This document shows positions 40,561-47,770 of a stretch of DNA of 47,770 nucleotides, piece after piece (positions within the stretch are counted from its first letter, which is position 1; each line of letters starts with the position of its first letter). The notes under the pieces were generated by a model. The model saw only the letters and a program-made list of their open reading frames with translations. It ran no database searches and was not told the origin of the DNA. A program made the position numbers and the translations under genes. Origin of the DNA: Treponema sp. (GTDB taxonomy: Bacteria > Spirochaetota > Spirochaetia > Treponematales > Breznakiellaceae); assembly GCA_031267685.1 (NCBI GenBank), contig JAIRYV010000105.1, positions 1 through 47,770 on the forward strand, given 5' to 3'.

Positions 40561-41925
40561 TTAGTCAAGCACGAATACCTGCGCCAGTGGGTCTGCGCCC
40601 ACTTTGGCAGCGGGGAGCGTAACACTGAGCGTATCGTTGTCGCGGGTAAAGGCGCAGGTCTCGCCGGTATCGAGGAGATGCACGGCTTTAACCTGCGCAG
40701 CGTACGGCAACCTGACGATGGCAGGCAGGGTCGAGCCTTTGGCACAAAGGTAGATCACATAGACCGTATTGGCTTTTTTGGTATAACGCAGATTGTCCAC
40801 CTTGTAGGGTGCAACAGTGCGGGTGCCATAGATTGCTTGGCCGTTTTTCTTGAGCCATTCTCCCAGTTCGCGGATGCTTTTGATTGCGCCAAAAGGCAAG
40901 CGTCCGTCTGGCTGGGGGCCAATGTTGAGCGCAAGATTGCCGCCAAACGCTACAATATCGGAAAGCAGGTGGACAAGTTCACGCGGAGACTTGTAGTGGT
41001 CTTCGTAGGCAAAAGAAAATGAAGTGCCAACGGTAACGCAGCTTTCCCAAGGCACGCCAAGGGGCTTATCCGGGATGCACTGTTCGGGCGTGATGTAGTT
41101 TTCATACGGCCCACCAACAGTGCGATCCGCTGACAAAAGCCATGGCTGTAGTTTCCGGGCTTCATCAACAATGCCGCCCAGGTCAATGTCTTGTTTTGGA
41201 GCGCGTACCCAACCAGCGTCAAACCACAGGATGTCCAGCCTGCCATAGTTACGACAGAGTTCCAGCACTTGATTTTTGGTAAAGTTCTTAAACCCATTCC
41301 AAAGGTCTGGGTGTTCGGCAGGTGTGTATGAAGGCCCCCGTGCAGTTTTCTCAGCGGGGAACTCTGGGTTCCAGTAGTATGGCGTGTGCCAGTCAGCTTT
41401 AGAGAAATAGGCCGCGATGCCGAGACCCTGCGCACGGAACGCATCAAAGAGATGACGTGTGATGTCAGCTTTGGAATGGCTGTGAAACGGGCAGTCGTGC
41501 GAGGTGATTTTGTACGCGGAATAGGCCGTGTCCCACATACAAAAGCCGTCGTGATGTTTTGTGGTGAAGATGAGGTACTTGAAACCGCAGTCTGCCGCCA
41601 GCGCTGCCCAAAGCTCAGGCTGAAAGCGGAGCGGGTTAAACGTACGGTTGAGCGCCCGGTACTGCTGTTTGAACAGCTCGCCATCGTCAGTCCAGTTTAC
41701 GCCAGTTCTCGACCAGTCAGCGTCAGCATCGCTCATTGCCCACGATTCCACCAGACCAAGCTGGGAGTATGGTCCCCAGTGCATCATCAGCGCCAGCTTC
41801 TGGTCTTGAAACCACTCCAGCCGCTCCTGAATGAGCGGGTCTGTTGACGGCACATAGCGGTCTGCTGGACTGAAATTGTGTACGCCCTCCTCGATTACTT
41901 CGGGCGCGGGATTTTCCGTTGCCAT
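40561..41925 (-). CDS. GH29 alpha-L-fucosidase, cytoplasmic
   Basis: The 454-residue GH29 enzyme removes alpha-L-fucose from oligosaccharides. Motifs are ALMMHWGPYS, KYLIFTTKHHDGFCMWDT, GRLDILWFDAGW (nucleophile D236), and GGNLALNIGPQPDG; the C-terminal ~90 residues form a beta-sandwich. There is no signal peptide, so it probably acts on fucosylated oligosaccharides after uptake. AAAGGAG precedes its ATG. It is the last gene of the minus-strand run topA-hslV-hslU-GH29 and faces the sugar importer, which may deliver its substrate. Confidence 0.92.
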   Translation of the reverse strand: MATENPAPEVIEEGVHNFSPADRYVPSTDPLIQERLEWFQDQKLALMMHWGPYSQLGLVESWAMSDADADWSRTGVNWTDDGELFKQQYRALNRTFNPLRFQPELWAALAADCGFKYLIFTTKHHDGFCMWDTAYSAYKITSHDCPFHSHSKADITRHLFDAFRAQGLGIAAYFSKADWHTPYYWNPEFPAEKTARGPSYTPAEHPDLWNGFKNFTKNQVLELCRNYGRLDILWFDAGWVRAPKQDIDLGGIVDEARKLQPWLLSADRTVGGPYENYITPEQCIPDKPLGVPWESCVTVGTSFSFAYEDHYKSPRELVHLLSDIVAFGGNLALNIGPQPDGRLPFGAIKSIRELGEWLKKNGQAIYGTRTVAPYKVDNLRYTKKANTVYVIYLCAKGSTLPAIVRLPYAAQVKAVHLLDTGETCAFTRDNDTLSVTLPAAKVGADPLAQVFVLD

Positions 41926-41942
41926 AAAGACTCCTTTTCAGT

Positions 41943-43559
41943 TTAAAGAATATAGCGCCCTAAATCCTGATCCGTTACCAGATCAGTGAGCTTCTCGTTT
42001 ACATAGGCTTCGGTGATGGATACCTTGCACGGTGCGATGTCTGGCGCGTCAAAAGACAGTTCCTCAAGCAGAGCCTCCATAATAGTATGAAGCCGCCGCG
42101 CTCCGATGTTCTCAAGGCGGGTATTAACCTCAGCGGCAAGGGCTGCTAGACGGTCTATTGCCTCTGATGTGAATTCAATTTCAACTTTTTCAGTTTCCAT
42201 AAGCTCAACATACTGCTTGGTGAGCGCGTTCTTTGGTTCGGTGAGGATACGCAAAAAGTCGTCTTTACCCAGAGAATCAAGTTCCACGCGCAAAGGGAAG
42301 CGACCCTGAAGCTCAGGGATCAGGTCTGACGGCTTGCTGACATTAAACGCGCCGGCAGCGATAAAGAGGATGTGGTCAGTATTGACTGGCCCCCACTTGG
42401 TGTTCACGGTTGCGCCTTCGACAATCGGCAAAATGTCGCGCTGTACGCCTTCGCGGGAGACATCCGGGCCTCCGCCGCGGTCTCCCTTCACGGCGATCTT
42501 GTCTATCTCGTCGATGAAGATGATGCCGGTCTGTTCCACCCGTTGACGCGCCTCGTCATTCACGCGGTCACGGTCAACCAGCTTTTCCAGTTCCTCAGCA
42601 ATGAGTATCTCCCGCGCCCGGCTTACAGTAACGAGCTTCTTTTTGGAACTGCCGCCAACCGCACCCATGATTCCAGAGATGGCGGACTCAATGTCCTCAA
42701 GCCCGCCGCCCATCATAAGCGGCGCTTGCGGAGTCTGGCTCACCGTAATCTCTACCATCTTCTCCTCAAGTTTACCTTCGCGGAGTCTTGCCCGGAACTT
42801 TTCCCGTGTCTTATCTTTTGTGTCCTCAGCCGTTGGATCAGCTTGTTCCTGCTGCGCTTCGGCCTGAGCAGTGTCATCAGACTGGTTTCTGGCATCGTTC
42901 TCGTTATCCGATACCTTACGCGTGGAGTTATTGCGATAGATCGGGATGCCCACCTGAATAGTCGTACCCACGATGCCGGGGCCAGGTCCATTATCAGGGT
43001 TTATGGCAAATGCTCCCATAGGTCTGATGAGGGGCGCACTGCCCTGGGGCTTGTTATCTCTGGGCTTCTTGCCACTTCCGGGAAGAAGCAGGTCGAGCAA
43101 GGTATCCTCGGCGCGTCTTTTCGCCTCAGTGGTAACGTTTTCCTGCATTTCCTGCTTCACCATTTGCACGCCAGCGGACATAAGGTCCCGAATCATGGAC
43201 TCAACGTCGCGGCCCACATAGCCTACTTCAGTGTACTTGGTCGCTTCCACTTTGAGGAAGGGCGAACCAGCAAGTTTGGCGAGTCGGCGCGCAATCTCGG
43301 TTTTACCAACACCAGTTGGGCCAATCATAAGGATGTTCTTGGGCGTAATGTCTTCCCGCATTTCGCTCTCCAGCTTCAGCCGACGAACCCTGTTTCGCAG
43401 CGCCACAGCCACAGCCCGCTTTGCCTTCTTCTGACCCACGATGTATTTGTCCAGCTCGGCGACAACCCCGCGCGGGGTAAGCTCTTTTTTTATCAGGGCA
43501 TCCACGCCCCCGACTGCTTTCTGAGTACTTGTCTTTTGTTCTGATTGTTTATCACTCAT
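41943..43559 (-). CDS. hslU: HslU ATPase of the HslVU protease, with large insertion
   Basis: The 538-residue AAA+ unfoldase has TPRGVVAELDKYIVGQ, Walker A GPTGVGKT (80-87), VEATKYTEVGYVGRDVESMIRDL, Walker B IIFIDEIDKI, GRFPLRVELDSL and the C-terminal LGRYIL that docks HslV. The I-domain (about 135-310) is about 95 residues longer than in Escherichia coli HslU (443 residues) and includes a disordered acidic Gln/Ala/Glu segment. It begins at the hslV stop, so the two are coupled. Confidence 0.95.
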   Translation of the reverse strand: MSDKQSEQKTSTQKAVGGVDALIKKELTPRGVVAELDKYIVGQKKAKRAVAVALRNRVRRLKLESEMREDITPKNILMIGPTGVGKTEIARRLAKLAGSPFLKVEATKYTEVGYVGRDVESMIRDLMSAGVQMVKQEMQENVTTEAKRRAEDTLLDLLLPGSGKKPRDNKPQGSAPLIRPMGAFAINPDNGPGPGIVGTTIQVGIPIYRNNSTRKVSDNENDARNQSDDTAQAEAQQEQADPTAEDTKDKTREKFRARLREGKLEEKMVEITVSQTPQAPLMMGGGLEDIESAISGIMGAVGGSSKKKLVTVSRAREILIAEELEKLVDRDRVNDEARQRVEQTGIIFIDEIDKIAVKGDRGGGPDVSREGVQRDILPIVEGATVNTKWGPVNTDHILFIAAGAFNVSKPSDLIPELQGRFPLRVELDSLGKDDFLRILTEPKNALTKQYVELMETEKVEIEFTSEAIDRLAALAAEVNTRLENIGARRLHTIMEALLEELSFDAPDIAPCKVSITEAYVNEKLTDLVTDQDLGRYIL

Positions 43560-44101
43560 TACTTTAACTCCTCCAAAGTAATATGCCCATTAGTATAGAT
43601 GCAGATGTTCCCCGCGATTTTGAGACTTCTCTCCGCGATTTCAGCAGCGCTGAACGTACTGCCTTCAAGGTACGCCAGCGCCGCCGCGTAAGCGTAGTTG
43701 CCGCCGGAGCCGATGGCGAGTGCATCCTCCGCCGGCTCGATCACATCGCCAGTGCCGGATATAAGCAGGGTCTTGCTCTTGTCCGCTACAAGCAGAAGCG
43801 CCTCAAGCCGCCTCAGTTCGCGGTTAGTGCGCCAATCTTTTGCCAATTCCACAGCTGCCCGTAGAAGATCGCCGGAAAACTCTTTGAGCTTCGTCTCAAA
43901 GCGGTCAAAGAGGGTGAAAGCATCGGCGGTCGAGCCAGCAAAGCCACAAAGCACCTTGCCATCCATGAGACGACGCACTTTGCGAGCATTGTTCTTCATC
44001 ACGGTTTCTCCCTGAGTAACCTGACCATCTCCAGCCATAGCTACCTGCCCATCTTTCCGTACCGCAAGAACGGTGGTACCTCGTATTTTTTGTTTACTCA
44101 T
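43559..44101 (-). CDS. hslV: HslV peptidase subunit
   Basis: This 180-residue T1-family peptidase has [19 protein letters not shown], with the mature N-terminal threonine after Gly8, so a short propeptide is predicted. Other motifs are [28 protein letters not shown] and [11 protein letters not shown]. HslV dodecamers degrade proteins fed by HslU. The ATG at 44101 follows AGGAGAAACAG. Its stop overlaps the hslU start. Confidence 0.95.
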   Translation of the reverse strand: MSKQKIRGTTVLAVRKDGQVAMAGDGQVTQGETVMKNNARKVRRLMDGKVLCGFAGSTADAFTLFDRFETKLKEFSGDLLRAAVELAKDWRTNRELRRLEALLLVADKSKTLLISGTGDVIEPAEDALAIGSGGNYAYAAALAYLEGSTFSAAEIAERSLKIAGNICIYTNGHITLEELK

Positions 44102-44197
44102 ACTGTTTCTCCTTGTTTCATGTTTTATGCGTTTTGTCGCGGATATTCCATATCTCACACATCACGCGGATTAGCTATGGCAAGCGAAATGCCTTGC

Positions 44198-46324
44198 TCA
44201 ATACTCCTCATCAATCTTGCCTTCTTCATCAATACTATGAAGATAATCACAAGCGGGGTTGATACAGGCTTTGTGAAAACCATTTTTCTTGTCGTACTTT
44301 TCCACCATGAACTGTCCGCACTTAGGACAATTCTGCTTAATCGGCTTGAAATGGCTGATAAAATCACAGTCCGGGTAGTGTGTACAGCCGTAAAACTCCT
44401 TACCACGCCCCTTGGTCTTCCGTAACACAATGTCGCCGCCACATTTGGGGCAGACCGCAAGCGAAATCGATTTGGTATGCCGACATTCAGGAAAGCCGCT
44501 ACAAGCTATAAAGTAACCAAAGCGCCCCAGCTTCTTCACCATGGGACTTCCGCACTTTTCGCAAATCTCGTCAGTGGCCTCGTCGAGTGAACCTTTGTAC
44601 GATTCAAGGCTTCTACCAACCTCGTCAAGACGAGTCTTGAACGGCTCATAGAACTCGCGGATCATCTCAGACCAAGGAAGCTGCTTCTCCTCAACTTCAT
44701 CAAGTTTGTTTTCAATCGAAGCGGTAAAATCCGAGTTAATCACTTGGGGAAAATGCTCCACAAGCATATCGCAGATGAGGCGGCCCAGTACTGTTGGTAC
44801 AAGCTGTCTGTTCGAGCGGGTTACATAGTAACGGTCGAGCAGCACTGTGATGATAGGCGCATAGGTCGATGGCCGGCCAATGCCCTTTTCCTCCAGCATT
44901 TTTACAATTGAAGCGTCAGTATAACGCGGCGACCCCTGCGTAAAATGCTGTTCAGGACGAAACTTTTCCACCACAACCGTATCGCCCAGCTTGAGGTTAG
45001 GATAATCATCCCCCTTCTCTTCCTTTGAAGCGAGCGTTTTGGTTACTTTGTAGAACCCCTTCTCAAGGATACGGGTTCCCGTTATGCGAAACAGTCCATC
45101 TCCAGCCTGAATATCCGTGCTGATGGTTCGCGTTTTCGCGCTATTCATCTGGCTTGCCACAAAGCGTTCCCAGATAAGCGTGTAGAGCCTCTGCTGATCC
45201 CGGGTGAGGTGAGGACGCACAATGTCTGGCGTGTAGGTGATATAGGTTGGCCTTATGGCCTCATGCGCATCCTGCGCCTTCTTCCCCACCGCATACTCCA
45301 CCACCTTTTCCGGCAGGTCTTCGGGGTAGTTGTTTGCGATCCATACTCGAAGCTCATCAAGGGTTGACTGGGATATACGCACTGAGTCAGTACGCATATA
45401 GGTGATAAGCCCGGTCCGCGATACGCCAATGTTCACGCCTTCGTAGAGCTGCTGGGCAAGCTGCATGGTTTTCTTGCTCGTAAAACCCAGCCGATTCGCA
45501 GCAACCTGCTGAAGCTGGGAGGTGGTAAACGGCGGACGGGGACGCACAGTCTTGTCAAGCTCACGAATATCGCTTACTACGCAGACCACGCCATTAAGCT
45601 GTTCAATGATAAACTGCGTCTCAGCCTCGTTCTTCAATTCCGGCTTGATACCCTTCCAGCTTACCAAGTGCGCGGTGAAAGTCGATCTTCCCTGCTTAAC
45701 GTCAGCCTCCAGAGTCCAGTATTCCTCTGGTATAAAGGATTCGACTTCCTTTTCCCGCTCACAGATGAGCCGCAGCGCCACAGATTGTACCCGTCCCGCA
45801 GAGAGGCCGTTCTTTACCTTTTTCCACAAAAGCGGAGAAAGGTTATAACCCACCAGGCGGTCGAGTACCCGCCGCGCTTTCTGAGCGTTTACCTTGTCAT
45901 GGTTAATTTCTCCCGGATGGTCAACCGCTTCTTTGATGGCCGTAGGAGTTATCTCGTTAAAACTGATCCGGTGTATAGGAATATCCCTCTGTTTAGCCGT
46001 GATTGCATTTTTGAGGTGCCACGCAATAGCCTCGCCCTCGCGATCATGATCACTGGCAAGCAAGACCTCGTCAGACTTCTTTGCCTCGTCCTGTATCTCC
46101 TTGAGCAGCTTTGCTCGCCCCCGCACGGTGATGTAATCAGGCTCAAAGTTATCCTCTATCCTGATGGCAATCCGAGACTTAGGCAAGTCAATGAGATGCC
46201 CCATAGATGCCTTCACAGTATACGCTGAAGAGCCAAGGTATTTCTCGATAGTCTTCGCCTTTGCTGGCGACTCAACGATCACCAGCGTTTTCTTCTGTAC
46301 ATTCTTTTCAGTTCTAGCCGCCAT
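44198..46324 (-). CDS. topA: DNA topoisomerase I
   Basis: The 708-residue type IA topoisomerase relaxes negative supercoils. It has the TOPRIM domain (LVIVESPAKAKTIEKYLG, DHDREGEAIAWHL), KVNAQKARRVLDRLVGY, the active-site tyrosine Y309 in RTGLITYMRTDS, and three C-terminal Cys4-type zinc ribbons (CEKCGSPMVKKLGRFGYFIAC; CPKCGGDIVLRKTKGRGKEFYGC; CPKCGQFMVEKYDKKNGFHKAC). It precedes hslV, in the common topA-hslVU order but without xerC. Confidence 0.96.
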   Translation of the reverse strand: MAARTEKNVQKKTLVIVESPAKAKTIEKYLGSSAYTVKASMGHLIDLPKSRIAIRIEDNFEPDYITVRGRAKLLKEIQDEAKKSDEVLLASDHDREGEAIAWHLKNAITAKQRDIPIHRISFNEITPTAIKEAVDHPGEINHDKVNAQKARRVLDRLVGYNLSPLLWKKVKNGLSAGRVQSVALRLICEREKEVESFIPEEYWTLEADVKQGRSTFTAHLVSWKGIKPELKNEAETQFIIEQLNGVVCVVSDIRELDKTVRPRPPFTTSQLQQVAANRLGFTSKKTMQLAQQLYEGVNIGVSRTGLITYMRTDSVRISQSTLDELRVWIANNYPEDLPEKVVEYAVGKKAQDAHEAIRPTYITYTPDIVRPHLTRDQQRLYTLIWERFVASQMNSAKTRTISTDIQAGDGLFRITGTRILEKGFYKVTKTLASKEEKGDDYPNLKLGDTVVVEKFRPEQHFTQGSPRYTDASIVKMLEEKGIGRPSTYAPIITVLLDRYYVTRSNRQLVPTVLGRLICDMLVEHFPQVINSDFTASIENKLDEVEEKQLPWSEMIREFYEPFKTRLDEVGRSLESYKGSLDEATDEICEKCGSPMVKKLGRFGYFIACSGFPECRHTKSISLAVCPKCGGDIVLRKTKGRGKEFYGCTHYPDCDFISHFKPIKQNCPKCGQFMVEKYDKKNGFHKACINPACDYLHSIDEEGKIDEEY

Positions 46325-46426
46325 TCTCTGTTACCTTCTATGAAAGTAGTGCGAATGTCGCCTCGTTGCAAACATCCGCGTCTCGTATTATTAACATATC
46401 CGTTCTCTATATAAGAAGGCAACTAG

Positions 46427-47413
46427 TTACGGGCACTTTTGTGATATCTCAAAAACGCTGGAGACACGGCAAGCTTCGATTTCAGCAGCACTTGGCAGCG
46501 CAGGGATTGCGCCTTTTCTGGTGGTAGTCAGACTCCCCGCGGCGTTAGCAAAGTCAATGATGTCCGCAAGCTCATCCTGAGTGATGGCTTTAAGTTCCGC
46601 GTGCTTTTTGTCCCGCAGTCGGTAGAGAACCGCACCTAAAAAGGAGTCTCCTGCCCCAGTAGTGTCCACTGTTTTGACGTCATAGGCAGGGCGACAGCCG
46701 CTTCCAGCAGCGCAGCGGAAATAGGCCCCCTTAGCTCCCCGTGAAACCAGCACAATAGCCGGACCTTCCTCAGCAAGGCGGGCAGCTCCTTTTTTCCAAT
46801 TTGTTTCGTTAGTGAGCAGCGTCATCTCTTCTTCGGAAACCTTCAGAATATCAGCGGCGCTAATCAGTTTGCTGATTTCGGTTCTTGCTTCTGCTTCGTC
46901 AGGCCAGAGTAAGGAGCGATAGTTAGGGTCATAGCTGATGATTTTCCCCTGTACAGCCGCATAGCGCACTGCCGCATGAAGCGTGTCCCGACAGGGCTGG
47001 CCGCTTAATGACACTGAACCAAAGTGAAAGATTTTCGCATCATCAATGAGCCGCTGGTTTATTTCGTCCCAGACAAGCATCAAGTCTGCTCCATTCTTCC
47101 GGTAAAAACTGAAGGAGCGGTCGCCAGTTTCGGACAGGTGGACAAAGGCCAGTGTAGTAAGGTATGCCGCATCTTTCAGCAGTCCCTCAGTATCAATGCC
47201 CGCGTTTACCAAAGTCTTTTCCAAAAAGCGCCCAAATTCGTCATCCCCGACTTTGCCGATGAAGGCCGTTTTACCGCCAAGTTTATTGATCATGGCAAGT
47301 ACATTAGCGGGGGCGCCGCCGGGATTCCTGCCGAACAGAGCAATGCCCTGCTCATTTGTACCGCTGGGGGTAAAGTCGATTAAGAGTTCTCCTATGGCTG
47401 TTACATCGTACAT
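46427..47413 (-). CDS. Fructokinase-like PfkB sugar kinase
   Basis: The 328-residue PfkB/ribokinase-family kinase has the first signature in NPGGAPANVLAMINKLGG..FIGKVGDDEFG and the second in VDTTGAGDSFLGAVL with catalytic Asp. The pattern is closest to ScrK-type fructokinases; the substrate is not proven. AAAGGAG precedes the ATG at 47413, and a longer reading from 47458 is rejected. It is the most upstream gene of the minus-strand run seen here. Confidence 0.88.
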   Translation of the reverse strand: MYDVTAIGELLIDFTPSGTNEQGIALFGRNPGGAPANVLAMINKLGGKTAFIGKVGDDEFGRFLEKTLVNAGIDTEGLLKDAAYLTTLAFVHLSETGDRSFSFYRKNGADLMLVWDEINQRLIDDAKIFHFGSVSLSGQPCRDTLHAAVRYAAVQGKIISYDPNYRSLLWPDEAEARTEISKLISAADILKVSEEEMTLLTNETNWKKGAARLAEEGPAIVLVSRGAKGAYFRCAAGSGCRPAYDVKTVDTTGAGDSFLGAVLYRLRDKKHAELKAITQDELADIIDFANAAGSLTTTRKGAIPALPSAAEIEACRVSSVFEISQKCP

Positions 47414-47517
47414 TGTATCTCCTTTGGTCACATAAGCGCCCTGATTAGCTACTAACAATACTCGTGCATTTTACCTTACTCGCAGTTTCCGCGTCAATCG
47501 CCATTCGGGGTTCAGCT

Positions 47518-47554
47518 GGTGTCAGACACCACATCTGAGCCGGTGTCTGACACC
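47518..47554. repeat. Inverted pair of REP palindromes
   Basis: GGTGTCAGACACC (47518-47530) and GGTGTCTGACACC (47542-47554) are reverse complements of each other, with an 11-bp spacer. The pairing is BIME-like. They lie between the fructokinase gene and the edge array. Confidence 0.9.
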
Positions 47555-47564
47555 GCGTCGCATT

Positions 47565-47770
47565 GAGAGATGTACATATCTCAATGAAGAGTCGTACAAC
47601 TCTCAGAAAAGAGATGTACATATCTCAATGAAGAGTCGTACAACTCTCAGAAAAGAGATGTACATATCTCAATGAAGAGTCGTACAACTCTCAGAAAAGA
47701 GATGTACATATCTCAATGAAGAGATGTACATATCTCAATGAAGAGTCGTACAACTCTCAGAAAAGAGATG
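47565..47770. repeat. 22-bp tandem hairpin repeat running off the right edge
   Basis: Units recur every 22 bp from 47565, with nine full copies and a partial one cut by the window end. Two unit types mostly alternate: AAGAGATGTACATATCTCAATG carries a GAGAT/ATCTC stem, and the other carries GAGT-CGTACA-ACTC. Type 1 occurs twice in a row at 47697-47740. The array starts about 150 bp upstream of the fructokinase start and would continue into the next gene beyond the edge. Confidence 0.93.

Noticed and set aside
42372-43544. 390-residue plus-strand ORF
   Set aside because: Entirely antisense to hslU, whose motifs are unmistakable.

Overview
This 47.8-kb window looks like the chromosome of a spirochaete, most likely a gut (termite/rumen-type) Treponema relative. 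The basis is a set of genes typical of that group: a PUR-domain protein of the Borrelia BpuR type, the cluster M23 peptidase-bactofilin-YaaR-PSP1, an rpsF-ssb-rpsR-DUF2232-rplI-dnaB operon, PEP-phosphotransferase enzyme I without an adjacent permease, HslVU, and two carbohydrate ABC transporters with a GH29 fucosidase and a broken GH26 mannanase. Strong TTGACA-17-TATAAT-type promoters precede several genes. The assignment is inference from gene content; no 16S gene is present.

Layout. 1-140: tandem hairpin repeat. 224-4528 (-): very large fused acyl-CoA dehydratase activase-like protein. 4529-5079: degenerate hairpin repeat and ptsI promoter. 5080-6846 (+): ptsI. 6829-10436 (-): five-gene run (hypothetical, rsmD, two TPR proteins, rlmN). 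10625-16363 (+): ribosomal/replication operon rpsF-ssb-rpsR-DUF2232-rplI-dnaB, then a ComFB-like gene and a transsulfuration enzyme. 16568-17576 (+): cassette 1 (promoter, repeat-bearing leader ORF, hypothetical protein). 17822-20085 (-): cupin regulator and acyl-CoA synthetase. 20170-21423 (-): secreted TPR protein. 21589-22836 (+): tyrS. 22837-24200: accessory debris with REP palindromes, a dead REP-associated transposase, tRNA-Glu and a small ORF. 24249-30366 (+): LacI-regulated ABC sugar importer plus a hexose-phosphate mutase. 30368-33800 (+): PUR protein, M23 peptidase, bactofilin, YaaR-like, PSP1/RicT-like. 34384-35830 (-): cassette 2, homologous to cassette 1. 35936-37059: GH26 pseudogene. 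37196-40359 (+): second sugar ABC importer. 40561-47413 (-): GH29, hslU, hslV, topA, fructokinase. 47518-47770: REP pair and another hairpin repeat running off the edge.

The most unusual content is repetitive. (1) Two unlinked loci share a nearly superimposable promoter and a conserved leader start, then a locus-specific 21-bp tandem repeat, then an ATGA overlap with a paralogous gene of unknown function. (2) At least five arrays in the window have 21-23-bp units, each built around its own small palindrome; two further places hold two-copy vestiges. (3) A GGTGTC(A/T)GACACC palindrome family is scattered through the window, including inside a mutase gene, with a frameshifted REP-associated tyrosine transposase beside several copies. 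The metabolic theme is uptake and processing of plant or host oligosaccharides, alongside housekeeping translation, replication and cell-shape genes.
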